Positions 54,147 through 62,550 of a stretch of 64,000 nt of DNA are shown one piece after another (position 1 is the stretch's first letter; each line of letters starts with the position of its first letter). The stretch spans positions 1-64,000 of the forward strand of contig NZ_JTDL01000087.1 of the NCBI RefSeq assembly GCF_000802235.1, written 5' to 3'. This stretch comes from Sinomonas humi. Its GTDB lineage: Bacteria > Actinomycetota > Actinomycetes > Actinomycetales > Micrococcaceae. The position numbers were made by a program, and so were the translations under genes. Below the pieces are notes generated by a model. It worked only from the letters and a program-made list of their open reading frames with translations, ran no database searches and had not been told where the DNA came from.

Positions 54147-54881
54147 ATGGAGCCACACGCCCAACTGGCAGCCAATCTCTTGGAGCTCACTGACTCCGAC
54201 CAATACGTCAGGGCAGCCAGCGAACTTCTCTTCAAACTCTTTCCCGGCGAGAACGTCGCATGGAACGTGCTCGATGCGGCCGCTCCGACCGCCGAAGTCC
54301 GCGTTTACCCGGAAAGCCCGATGGCCGATGCTGACGTTTCCCGAATCCTGCTCGATCTCTGGGAAGACCATCCCCTCGTGCTCAGCTACCTGGAGGCCAG
54401 GGGCGAAGAAATCTGGGCTGCGCGGCGACTCAGCGACCTCGTGACCGATGAGCAGCTCTACCGCACCCGCGCCTATCGGGAGGGGCTCGCCCTCTTGGGA
54501 ACGAACAGGCAGCTCTCCTTCTTGGCCCAGAAGACCTCCCGGCTCCAGATTCAAGGTTGGACGATGAACAGATTGGGCACCGACTTCACGGACGACGAGG
54601 TGGACCTTGCTCGGCATATCCAACCCGTTCTCAGGCTTCTCGAGGTGGCCCGATCCGGCGTGCGGCTTTCCACCCGGTGGGAAGGGGTCGCCGAGGAGCA
54701 TGACGTGACGAGCAGGGAACAGGAGATACTGCGTCTCCTCAGCAAAGGCCTCACTGGGATGGCGATCGGCCATCTGCTCGGAATCAGCCCGAGGACGGTT
54801 GCCAAGCACCTCGAGCACGCCTACTCCAAACTCGGGTGCACCAACCGGATCGAAGCCCTCAGGGTGCTCCGGGGAGACTGA
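54147..54881 (+). CDS. LuxR family transcriptional regulator
   Basis: A 244-residue regulator; GGGAGG precedes the ATG. The N-terminal 170 residues form a GAF/PAS-like sensory region without a recognised receiver domain. The C-terminal LuxR helix-turn-helix is TSREQEILRLLSKGL, then IGHLLGISPRTVAKHLEHAY and SKLGCTNRIEAL. It lies between GH16 and a convergent NUDIX gene. The signal is unknown. Confidence 0.88.
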   Translation: MEPHAQLAANLLELTDSDQYVRAASELLFKLFPGENVAWNVLDAAAPTAEVRVYPESPMADADVSRILLDLWEDHPLVLSYLEARGEEIWAARRLSDLVTDEQLYRTRAYREGLALLGTNRQLSFLAQKTSRLQIQGWTMNRLGTDFTDDEVDLARHIQPVLRLLEVARSGVRLSTRWEGVAEEHDVTSREQEILRLLSKGLTGMAIGHLLGISPRTVAKHLEHAYSKLGCTNRIEALRVLRGD

Positions 54882-54896
54882 CGAGCGAAGGTCGTG

Positions 54897-55559
54897 TCAC
54901 CGTCCGACGAAGTCGGGCTCGAGGAGGCGGCTCAGGTCGACGTCACGCCCTCGGAGCACGACCTCGGCAAACTGCCAGAGAATCGCGCCAGTGGGCGCGT
55001 GGATGACCATGTCATGGCGCAGAGGCATCTGGAGAAGGGTGCCCTCGGGGGTCTCGCGCCATCGAGGAACGCTCGGCGCGAGCAGGCGGGCCACTGGGAT
55101 CGGGTGGAGCGAGGCCACTTCCGCAACGCTCCGCCGGAACTGCCGGATCCCCGGCGCGGCCACTACCCACGGGGTGATGACGTGGCCGGTGCCCGTGCTG
55201 ATGTCGTCAAGGCGACCGAGGACGTCGTCGTGCTCGCACAGCAAGCCGGTTTCCTCGGCAAGTTCCCGGAGTGCGGCCGCTTCGCTCGACTCGGACGGCT
55301 CCACTCTTCCCCCTGGAAGCGCCCACTGGCCGGCATTGCGTCCTCGCGGAGCTCGTTTGATCACGAGCACGCAGGGGACGCCGGCACGTTCGATCAGCGC
55401 GACTACCACCGCCGCCTCCCGCACGTGCGTGGCGCGGGGCACCTCGCGATACGGCCGGCTGGCTAGCCGTTCGCGGGCCTGCACGGCCAACTGATCGAGC
55501 GAAAACAGAGCGCCCGGGTCGGTCTGGTCAGCTCTGGATTCGATCTCCGCTGTAGCCAT
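54897..55559 (-). CDS. NUDIX hydrolase
   Basis: A 220-residue NUDIX protein. The start at 55559 follows GGGAGG. The Nudix box is GGRVEPSESSEAAALREL followed by AEETGLL (G-x5-E-x7-REL-x-EE-x-G). The preceding VIKRAPRGRNAGQWALPG resembles the CoA pyrophosphatase group (NudL), so a CoA-ester role is possible. A CTGAC-N6-GTCA operator lies 40 bp upstream, linking it to the TetR regulon. Confidence 0.85.
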   Translation of the reverse strand: MATAEIESRADQTDPGALFSLDQLAVQARERLASRPYREVPRATHVREAAVVVALIERAGVPCVLVIKRAPRGRNAGQWALPGGRVEPSESSEAAALRELAEETGLLCEHDDVLGRLDDISTGTGHVITPWVVAAPGIRQFRRSVAEVASLHPIPVARLLAPSVPRWRETPEGTLLQMPLRHDMVIHAPTGAILWQFAEVVLRGRDVDLSRLLEPDFVGR

Positions 55560-55598
55560 TGATGCCTCCCTCTCAAACGCCCTCAAACTACCGATGAT

Positions 55599-55614
55599 CT
55601 GACTCGTGCGTCAA
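55599..55614. promoter_or_regulatory. TetR-type operator, NUDIX promoter
   Basis: CTGAC-TCGTGC-GTCAA: one imperfect arm of the CTGAC-N6-GTCAG pattern found four times in this module. It lies 40 bp upstream of the NUDIX start. Confidence 0.5.
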
Positions 55615-55652
55615 TGCTTCTTCGGAGCCTAGATAGGCCGCACGCAAAGCGA

Positions 55653-55703
55653 TTGACACCCTCGATCCGGCAAAGGAGAATCAGAGGCTGACTCAAGAGT
55701 CAG
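55653..55703 (+). promoter_or_regulatory. Promoter and TetR-type operator, alpha/beta hydrolase
   Basis: TTGACA at 55653-55658 is a good -35. A perfect operator CTGAC-TCAAGA-GTCAG (55688-55703) lies 27 bp before the ATG. The -35 is followed by CCCTCG and CAAAG, as in the SDR promoter at 57536. Confidence 0.6.
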
Positions 55704-55730
55704 AATCACCGAAACACCGAGGAGGGTGCT

Positions 55731-56801
55731 ATGGCTCAGCGCAGTAGCCCGCCGGGCAGCTCAGCCATCACCATCGACTCGACGGGGTTCGATCCCCTCG
55801 GCCCTACCGTCCATACCTGCCGGTTGGCCTCCGGGCGGCACGTGCGCTACATCGACGAGGGCCACGAATCGTGGCCAGTCGCACTCGTCTTCGGCGGCGC
55901 CGGCACCTCGGTGCGCGCCCTCCGGCTTCTGGAATTCGCACGCAGCTTTCGGCAGGAACTGGGCGTGCGGCTCATGTCGGTCGAGCGCAACGGCCTCGGC
56001 CTCACGCCGTACGATCCCGACTGCGGGCCCAGCGAACACGCCAAGGACGTATGGGAACTCCTGGACAGGCGCGGGGTCCGGCAGATCGCGGTTGTCGCCA
56101 TTTCGGGCGGCGGCCCCTACGCCGCCCACGTCATGGCCGCCCGGCCCGAACGCGTCACGAGCGTTCATCTGGCCTGCGCGCTCTCTGACCGCGGAGCAGG
56201 CGCACCGCTGCAGGTCGAGCTTGATGCAGTCCTTGCAGATCCTGTCGGATGGTGGGCCTTCCCCCCATCGAGTCCCGTTCACCGCATCCCCGGGTTCGCC
56301 GCCTCGGCCGTCGAGGAGGCAACCCACGCCCTGCTCGCACGCGGCCCATCCTCGGGACCCGATGGCCTCCGCCAGGCATTGGAGCTCTACGCACATGGGG
56401 AGCTGCCAGACCTGTCCGGGCTCAACGCGCCCGCGTTCCTCTACTGGGGCGCCGACGACGTCGTGGTGCCGAGCGCGCATCTACGGCGGTGGGAGGAGGT
56501 GCTTCCCGGGCGGCGCCTCGTTCGGCTCTATCCCGGGGAGGGCCACGTTGTGCAATACCGCCACTGGGACCAGATCCTGTGCGACGTCGTCCATGGCGGC
56601 AGCCGGACCGTGGTCAGCCGCGAAGGCAAGACCTGGCTGCTCCCCGCGGAAGCCGCCGCGCGGGAACTCGACCTTGGAGCGACCCTCGGATTGGCGGCCT
56701 GGGAGCCGCGCGCGGAACGGTCAGGCGATGAGTGCGCTCTGGACGAAGGCGATGAGCACCTCACGCATCGCTGTGACGTTCAGGCCCGGGGAGCCCGTTA
56801 G
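55731..56801 (+). CDS. Alpha/beta hydrolase
   Basis: A 356-residue hydrolase. The oxyanion region is VFGGAGTS, the nucleophile elbow AISGGGPYAAHV (Ser in S-G-G-G), the acid is in WGADDVVVPS and the His in GEGHVVQYRHW. The substrate is unknown; it could release the acid that the downstream CoA ligase activates. The last 27 codons overlap the 3' end of tetR on the other strand by 81 bp. Confidence 0.87.
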   Translation: MAQRSSPPGSSAITIDSTGFDPLGPTVHTCRLASGRHVRYIDEGHESWPVALVFGGAGTSVRALRLLEFARSFRQELGVRLMSVERNGLGLTPYDPDCGPSEHAKDVWELLDRRGVRQIAVVAISGGGPYAAHVMAARPERVTSVHLACALSDRGAGAPLQVELDAVLADPVGWWAFPPSSPVHRIPGFAASAVEEATHALLARGPSSGPDGLRQALELYAHGELPDLSGLNAPAFLYWGADDVVVPSAHLRRWEEVLPGRRLVRLYPGEGHVVQYRHWDQILCDVVHGGSRTVVSREGKTWLLPAEAAARELDLGATLGLAAWEPRAERSGDECALDEGDEHLTHRCDVQARGAR

Positions 56802-57347
56802 CACCTGGATCGCCGCACCGTCGGTCATCGCCGTGAGCTGCATGGCGACCAAGGTCGGATCGATGTCGGTGCGGAACTCGCCGTCTCGCTGCCCGCGCTC
56901 AATGATCCGTTCGACGGTCTCTCGCCACCGCGCATAGAACTCGTTGTGTTCGGCCCTCAACTCGGGGCGGACGGCAGCCTCAGCCCAGAACTGGACCCAA
57001 ACGGACCACTCATCCCGGACCTGGCCGATGCGGGGCAACTGCATGTCGATCAGCTTGAGCAACCGCTCGCGCGCCGAGCGGATGTTCTTGAGCTCGGCGC
57101 TCTGCCTAGCGAACGCGCGGGTTATCGCATGATTGAGCGCGAGGCGGAGGACGTCGCTCTTGCCCGGGAAGTAGTAGTGGACCGCCCCCGTGCTGCTGCC
57201 GACGATCTTCGCGATGTCGGCGATGCGCACCGCGTGGTATCCGCGTTCTGCGATGAGCTGGGCGGCGGCGTCCAAGATCGCAGCCTTGCGCAACTCGTCA
57301 TTGGACCCCCGGGCGCCGGTGCGGTCTTCGCGAGCAGTCTGAGTCAC
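56721..57347 (-). CDS. TetR family transcriptional regulator
   Basis: A 208-residue repressor. The GTG at 57347 is chosen because AAGGAG lies 7 nt upstream; the frame reaches 57407. The helix-turn-helix is AAILDAAAQLIAERGYHAV, then IADIAKIVGSSTGAVHYYF. The ligand domain resembles YcdC/AcrR type with C-terminal LLKLIDMQLP. A perfect palindrome lies upstream of its own start and similar sites precede the NUDIX, hydrolase and SDR genes, so it probably controls the whole module. Confidence 0.92.
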   Translation of the reverse strand: MTQTAREDRTGARGSNDELRKAAILDAAAQLIAERGYHAVRIADIAKIVGSSTGAVHYYFPGKSDVLRLALNHAITRAFARQSAELKNIRSARERLLKLIDMQLPRIGQVRDEWSVWVQFWAEAAVRPELRAEHNEFYARWRETVERIIERGQRDGEFRTDIDPTLVAMQLTAMTDGAAIQVLTGSPGLNVTAMREVLIAFVQSALIA

Positions 57348-57404
57348 GTGCGGTCTCCTTTCGACCAGACAGGGAAAGCCTACCAACGTCAGAGTCAGGA
57401 GAGC

Positions 57405-57430
57405 CATATCTGACGCGAGCGTCAGATATG
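57405..57430. promoter_or_regulatory. TetR autoregulatory operator (perfect palindrome)
   Basis: CATATCTGACGC and GCGTCAGATATG flank a 2-bp spacer (57417-57418), a perfect 12-bp inverted repeat. Its core CTGAC-GCGAGC-GTCAG matches the other three sites. It lies 58 bp upstream of the tetR start. Confidence 0.8.
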
Positions 57431-57535
57431 CAGGAAGCGCACCCGCCAGATCCCCTAAGTGGCGGGATCCGCGGGATTCCGGGCATAGGCGCCCATAGAC
57501 CGATCTGAGATCCGAAAACCACCTCTACAAAACCC

Positions 57536-57578
57536 TTGACACCCCTCGCCAAAGAGCGTTGACTGACTGACCAGTCAG
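57536..57578 (+). promoter_or_regulatory. Promoter and TetR-type operator, SDR operon
   Basis: TTGACA at 57536-57541 begins a promoter sharing CCC-TCG-CAAAG with the hydrolase promoter. The operator CTGAC-TGACCA-GTCAG (57563-57578) would cover the -10 region, 20 bp before the SDR ATG, fitting repression. Confidence 0.65.
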
Positions 57579-57597
57579 ATCGGAGGTTTTTCAAGCC

Positions 57598-58431
57598 ATG
57601 ACTGTTGCACCAAGACCCGAAGAACGCGAAGTTCTTCATCCCGACGCGCTGCGGGGCAAAGTCGCCCTCGTGACAGGCGGAGGGACCGGAATCGGTCGGG
57701 CGACGGCGCTCGACCTCGCCCGTGCCGGCGCCGACGTCGTCGTGGCCGGGCGCCGGCTCGAGCCGCTCGAGAAGGTAGTCGCCGAGGTCGAGTCCCTTGG
57801 GGCTCGGGGCCTCGCCGTCGTCACCGACGTGCGGGAAGAAGACCAGATCGCTGCGCTCGTCACTCAGGCCCTGGATCAGTTCGGCCGCATCGACATCCTC
57901 GTCAACAACGCGGGCGGCCAGTTCAGCGCCGCGGCCGAGGACATCACCCTCAAGGGCTGGCGCGCCGTCCATCGGCTCGCCGTTGACGCCACGTGGGCAT
58001 TGACCCGCGAGGTCGCGACGCGCTCCATGATCCCGAACCGATCAGGCGTCGTGTTCTTCATCGCGTTCTCGCCGCGCCGGGGCATTCCGGGCTTCGTCCA
58101 CGCCGCGAGCGCACGCGCCGCCATCGAGAACCTCGCCGCGGGCCTCGCGCTCGAGTGGAGCCAGTACGGTATCCGCAGCATCTGCGTCGCCCCCGGCACG
58201 ATCGCGACGGAGGGCCTCGGAGACAATTACACAGACGAGGACCGCGGCCGCTGGGCGGAGGCGGTCCCGATGGGCCGGCTCGGCTCGCCCGAGGACGTCT
58301 CCGGGCTGATCGCCTTCCTGGCCTCCCCCGGCGGCTCCTACATCACCGGAACAACGATTGTGGTGGACGGAGGCGCCGATGCCTGGGGCATCGGACACGC
58401 TGCACCGGCCCCAGAAGGAGGCCAGCAATGA
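57598..58431 (+). CDS. SDR family oxidoreductase with altered active site
   Basis: A 277-residue short-chain dehydrogenase. The cofactor motif is TGGGTGIG (26-33) and NNAG is at 103-106. The usual Y-x3-K is replaced: the segment FVHAASARAAIENLA has Ala169 and Arg173 at those positions. The HAxSAxAA pattern resembles 2,4-dienoyl-CoA reductases, which also lack the Tyr. Its place before an acyl-CoA ligase, dehydrogenase and hydratase fits a reductase or 3-hydroxyacyl-CoA dehydrogenase role. The stop overlaps the next ATG by 4 nt. Confidence 0.88.
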   Translation: MTVAPRPEEREVLHPDALRGKVALVTGGGTGIGRATALDLARAGADVVVAGRRLEPLEKVVAEVESLGARGLAVVTDVREEDQIAALVTQALDQFGRIDILVNNAGGQFSAAAEDITLKGWRAVHRLAVDATWALTREVATRSMIPNRSGVVFFIAFSPRRGIPGFVHAASARAAIENLAAGLALEWSQYGIRSICVAPGTIATEGLGDNYTDEDRGRWAEAVPMGRLGSPEDVSGLIAFLASPGGSYITGTTIVVDGGADAWGIGHAAPAPEGGQQ

Positions 58432-60485
58432 AGACGGCCATGCAGCGAGACATCAACGCACTCTTCGATGCCCGATCAGTCGCCATCATCGGCGCGAGCA
58501 ACGACCACACGAAGTACGGCAACTGGCTCAGCGTCCAGGCCCTTCGCATGCTGGAAACGCACACCGTCCATCTGGTCAATCGCCGCGGCGAGCCCGTCCT
58601 CGGTCGCCCCACGGTGCGGAGCCTCGCGGAAGTCACAGAACCTGTCGACCTCGCCGTGATTGCCGTCCCCGCGCAGTCTTTCGAGGCAGCGGTCGACGAC
58701 GCGCTCCTCGCCGGTGCGCGGGCGCTTGTCGGAGTGACTGCAGGTTTCGCGGAGACCGGAGTCGAGGGGCGCGCCGCCCAGGAGCGCATCGTTGCCAAGG
58801 TCCGTGAGGCGGGCGCCGTCCTGCTCGGTCCGAACTGCCTCGGGGTCATCGACTCGACTGTCGGCCTCACTCTCGCTTCGAACCCGCTTCCCGCCGGGCC
58901 GGTGACGCTCCTGTCGCAGAGCGGCAACATGGCTTTGGAACTCAGCCAGTTCCTCGCCGAACACAACCTCGGGTTTGCCCGGTTCGCCTCCCTCGGCAAT
59001 CAGGCTGACGTCGGTGTCTCGGACCTGATCCGCTCGTGCATCGACCACGAGGGCACGCAGCTCATCGCGGTCTACTGCGAGGACTTCCGCGACGGGCGTG
59101 ACTTCGTCGCCGCGGCCGCTGCGGCGCGGGAGGCCGGCAAGCCGGTCGTCCTGCTGACGGTGGGCGGCAGCGAAGCGTCGGTGCGCGGTGCACAGTCGCA
59201 CACGGGCTCGCTCACCTCCGATACGGCCGTGATCGACGCCGCGTGCCGCGCGGCGGGCGTCTACCGCGTGAGCAGCCCGCGTGAGCTGGCCGGCGTCGTC
59301 GCCATGCTGCTGAGCTGCCCGCCAGGCCCGGTGCGTTCTGTCGGCGTGCTCGCGGATGGCGGTGGGCACGCGAGCGTCGCCTCGGACGTCGCGACTGCCG
59401 CCGGCCTGTCCGTCCCCGAGTTCGCGTTGGGGATGCAGGCAGCGCTGACCGCTGAGCTGCCTCCCTCCGCGGGCGTCGCGAACCCCGTCGACCTTGCTGG
59501 CGCGGGGGAACAGGACATCACTTCCTTCGGCCGGGTCCTCGAGACGATGCTCGCCGACGCCGACGTCGACGCAGTGCTGATGACCGGCTACTTCGGCGGT
59601 TACGGCGAGTACGGCGAAGGCCTCGCGCGGCGCGAGATCGAGACGGCGCACCGGCTGGCCGAGATCGCACGGCGGTATCAGAAGCCCGTCGCGGTGCACA
59701 CGATGCGGGCCGCCTCGCCCGCGGCGCGGGTGCTGGTTGAACAGGGCGTTCCGGTCTTCTCGGCCGTCGAGGATGCGGCCAGGGCGCTCGGGATCCTCTC
59801 CCGGGGCGCCAGCGCCCCACGCCCACCGCTCGAAGTGCCTGCCGCGGCGCCAGCGCTCAGCGACAGCTATTGGGAGGCGAGGGAGCTGCTCGCCGGCGCA
59901 GGTCTGCGGTACCCCGCGGCAGAGCTCGTGGGTTCCGCCGACGACGCCGTCGCGGCGGCCGAGCGCACCGGGTACCCGGTCGTCTTGAAGGCGATGGGCA
60001 TCCTCCACAAGTCCGACGCCGGTGGGGTCGCCCTCGGCCTTAAGGACGCCGTCGCCCTCCGCGCCGCCTTCGTCACCATGGACACACGGCTTGCGGCTCC
60101 GGCCTATTGCGTCGAAGCGATGGCCGACCTCAGCGACGGCGTCGAGCTCATCGTCGGGGTGCAGACGGATCCGCGATTCGGTCCCGTCGCCATGGTGGGG
60201 CTCGGCGGAATCATGACCGAGGTCCTCGAAGACGTCGCGTTCGCCCTCGCTCCGATCGACGCCGATTCGGCGCGCGAGCTGCTGGAGTCGCTGCATGCTG
60301 CCGCAATCCTCCATGGCGTCCGCGGGCGCCCCGCCGTCGACATCGAGGCAGCGGCGGCAGCAATCGCAAGGGTCACCGAGCTCGCGGCGGCCCATCCGGA
60401 GATCGCAGAACTCGAAGTCAACCCGCTGCTCGCGAGCCCTTCGGGGGCGCTGGGCCTGGACGCCCGCATCGTCCTTGCCCGCTGA
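58428..60485 (+). CDS. NDP-forming acyl-CoA synthetase (acetate-CoA ligase family)
   Basis: A 685-residue fused alpha-beta enzyme. Residues 1-460 hold the CoA-binding and ligase domains with SVAIIGASNDHTKYGNW, LLGPNCLGVID, LLSQSGNMALEL and the phosphohistidine loop AQSHTGSL (His258). Residues 480-685 are an ATP-grasp domain with YPVVLKAMGILHKSDAGGV and a final ELEVNPLLA. It activates an acid with ATP to the acyl-CoA, ADP and phosphate. GGAGG precedes the ATG. Feruloyl-CoA ligases of this type exist, so aromatic or aliphatic acids are possible. Confidence 0.92.
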   Translation: MKTAMQRDINALFDARSVAIIGASNDHTKYGNWLSVQALRMLETHTVHLVNRRGEPVLGRPTVRSLAEVTEPVDLAVIAVPAQSFEAAVDDALLAGARALVGVTAGFAETGVEGRAAQERIVAKVREAGAVLLGPNCLGVIDSTVGLTLASNPLPAGPVTLLSQSGNMALELSQFLAEHNLGFARFASLGNQADVGVSDLIRSCIDHEGTQLIAVYCEDFRDGRDFVAAAAAAREAGKPVVLLTVGGSEASVRGAQSHTGSLTSDTAVIDAACRAAGVYRVSSPRELAGVVAMLLSCPPGPVRSVGVLADGGGHASVASDVATAAGLSVPEFALGMQAALTAELPPSAGVANPVDLAGAGEQDITSFGRVLETMLADADVDAVLMTGYFGGYGEYGEGLARREIETAHRLAEIARRYQKPVAVHTMRAASPAARVLVEQGVPVFSAVEDAARALGILSRGASAPRPPLEVPAAAPALSDSYWEARELLAGAGLRYPAAELVGSADDAVAAAERTGYPVVLKAMGILHKSDAGGVALGLKDAVALRAAFVTMDTRLAAPAYCVEAMADLSDGVELIVGVQTDPRFGPVAMVGLGGIMTEVLEDVAFALAPIDADSARELLESLHAAAILHGVRGRPAVDIEAAAAAIARVTELAAAHPEIAELEVNPLLASPSGALGLDARIVLAR

Positions 60486-60565
60486 AACCCCCAGATTCCC
60501 CCCGAACCCAAACAAGACCTGTGCCCGGCACCGGGCGCAAACACCCTCACCATCAAGGAGAAGCC

Positions 60566-61753
60566 ATGGAATTCGGATACACCCCGAGGCTCGTCGAGCT
60601 CAAGCAGCGCGCTCGCGACCTCACCACCAAAATGATGCAGTTCGAGGACGAGTGCGAGGCCAACAACGGCCTTTCCGCCGAATCGCATGCCGTGATCAAG
60701 GAAGCCGTCCTGAGCGCCGGGCTGCAGGCGATCAACACTCCGACCGAGTTCGGCGGCGCGGGCCTGACGGTCCTCGAGCAGGTCGTCGTCCAGGACGAAC
60801 TGGGCAAGCTCACCAACGCGCTCTGGGACGCTGTTTGGCGCCCGGCGAACCCGTTGGCCCACGCGACCGAGGAACAGCGCGCGCGGTACCTCATTCCCGA
60901 GGCCCGGGGCGAGCGGCGCGACGCGGTGGCGATCACCGAGGCGGACGCGGGCTCGGATCCGACGGGCATCCAGACGACGGCGCACCGCGACGGCGAGGGC
61001 TTCGTCATCAACGGCGAGAAGTGGTTCGTAACGGTCGGCGACGTCGCCGACTTCCTGCTCGTGCTCGCCAACGTTCCTGACGAGGGACCCACGATGTTCC
61101 TCGTCGACGTCGACCAGCCGGGTGTCACGGTTGCCAAGGTCCCCCGCTACACGCACACGTTCGTCTACGAGCACCCCGAGTTCCACTTCACGAATGTCCG
61201 CGTCGGTGCGGACGCCGTACTCGGCGGAGTGGGCAATGGCTACGAGCTCACGCGTGACTGGTTCACGGAGGAGCGCCTGATGATCGGTGCCCGCACGATC
61301 GGCGCGGCCGAGCGGGCCCTCGACCTCGCGATCGAATGGGCCAAGCAGCGCGAGCAGGGTGGCGAGAAGCTCATCGACCGCCAGCTGATCCAGGGCATGA
61401 TCGCCGACTCCGTGGCAGACATCGCCACGAACCGCGCCCTCACGCACCAGGTCGCGTGGGAGTTCGACAACTCGGATCTCAGCGACCCCAACGTCCGCAA
61501 GACCCTTCACGCGAAGGCAGCCACCGTCAAGCTCGCCGCTTCCGAGGCGTCGAACCGCGTCGTCGACCGGGCTCAGCAGATCTTCGGCGGCCGCGGCTAC
61601 ATGCGCGACTACGCCGTCGAGCGCCTCTGGCGCGAGCTGCGCGTCGACCGGATCTGGGAAGGCACATCGGAGATCCAGCGGCTCGTGATCGCCAACGAGA
61701 CCAAGAAGCGCGGCCTCGCCGGGCTCGTGTCCTTCCGCGGCCCGGAGGCCTGA
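60566..61753 (+). CDS. Acyl-CoA dehydrogenase
   Basis: A 395-residue FAD enzyme with an AAGGAG ribosome site. ITEADAGSDPTGIQTTA, GEKWFVTVGDVADF, AQQIFGGRGYMRDYAVERLW (with a one-letter start difference) and the catalytic Glu in IWEGTSEIQRLVIANE are family motifs. It should introduce the 2,3 double bond into the CoA ester made by the upstream ligase. It lies 80 nt after the ligase. Confidence 0.92.
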   Translation: MEFGYTPRLVELKQRARDLTTKMMQFEDECEANNGLSAESHAVIKEAVLSAGLQAINTPTEFGGAGLTVLEQVVVQDELGKLTNALWDAVWRPANPLAHATEEQRARYLIPEARGERRDAVAITEADAGSDPTGIQTTAHRDGEGFVINGEKWFVTVGDVADFLLVLANVPDEGPTMFLVDVDQPGVTVAKVPRYTHTFVYEHPEFHFTNVRVGADAVLGGVGNGYELTRDWFTEERLMIGARTIGAAERALDLAIEWAKQREQGGEKLIDRQLIQGMIADSVADIATNRALTHQVAWEFDNSDLSDPNVRKTLHAKAATVKLAASEASNRVVDRAQQIFGGRGYMRDYAVERLWRELRVDRIWEGTSEIQRLVIANETKKRGLAGLVSFRGPEA

Positions 61754-61756
61754 GCG

Positions 61757-62482
61757 ATGCCCGCGGAGGACGCCGGCACCGTCGAGGTGACGCGGCAGGG
61801 CGAGATCGCCGTGGTGACGCTTCGACGCGAGCGCAAGCGCAACGCGCTCTCGACTGGGATGGAGAGCAGGCTCGCCGAGCAGCTCGCGTCCGAAGCTGTC
61901 GCGACGAGCCGCGCCGTCGTCATCACCGGCGGCGACCAGGTGTTCTCCGCGGGCGCGGACATCACCGAACTGCGAGAGATGACGCCGGAGGCCATCAGCG
62001 CCTACTACCGCTCTTCCGGCGCCGTCTACGAGCAGCTCGCATCCCTGCCGATGCCGACTATTGCCGCCATCGCAGGCTACTGCCTCGGTGGGGGCCTCGA
62101 ACTCGCGATGGCCGCAGACTTCCGTGTCGCTGACGAGACGGCTGTCTTCGGGTTTCCTGAGATCGGACTGGGCATCCTGCCTTCCTCGGGCGGCGTGGCC
62201 CGAGCAGTCAGGACAATCGGTCCCGCCCGTACTCGCGACCTGATCCTTCGCGGACGTCGCTTCGCCACGCCCCTCGCAGATCAGTGGGGCCTGATCACCG
62301 AGACGGTCAGCGCAGGCATGCATGTGAAGCGTGCCCTGCAGATCGCCGACGAACTGCTCCAAGCACCCCCGCTCGCGCTGACCCTGACCTCGCAGGTCAT
62401 CGACGCCGCGGCCGAATCCTCGCACCACACCGCGCTGCTGCTCGAGCAGCTCGCGTACGCAGTACTCAACCGCACCAGCTAA
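61757..62482 (+). CDS. Enoyl-CoA hydratase/isomerase family protein
   Basis: A 241-residue crotonase-fold protein beginning 3 nt after the dehydrogenase. The oxyanion loop is FSAGADITEL and the two catalytic glutamates are Glu115 in GYCLGGGLELAMA and Glu135 in FGFPEIGLGILPSSGG. Hydration of the enoyl-CoA is expected; related enzymes act as lyases (feruloyl-CoA hydratase/lyase). Confidence 0.9.
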   Translation: MPAEDAGTVEVTRQGEIAVVTLRRERKRNALSTGMESRLAEQLASEAVATSRAVVITGGDQVFSAGADITELREMTPEAISAYYRSSGAVYEQLASLPMPTIAAIAGYCLGGGLELAMAADFRVADETAVFGFPEIGLGILPSSGGVARAVRTIGPARTRDLILRGRRFATPLADQWGLITETVSAGMHVKRALQIADELLQAPPLALTLTSQVIDAAAESSHHTALLLEQLAYAVLNRTS

Positions 62483-62550
62483 GAAGACCCATCCCTGCGG
62501 CCGGACCGCACTGACGCCGTCCCGCCCCAGGCCTCCTCTAGGAGATTCTC

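Noticed and set aside
60104-62428. A 774-codon open frame opposite the ligase, dehydrogenase and hydratase genes
   Set aside because: Antisense shadow of three clearly recognised genes; no ribosome site and biased composition.
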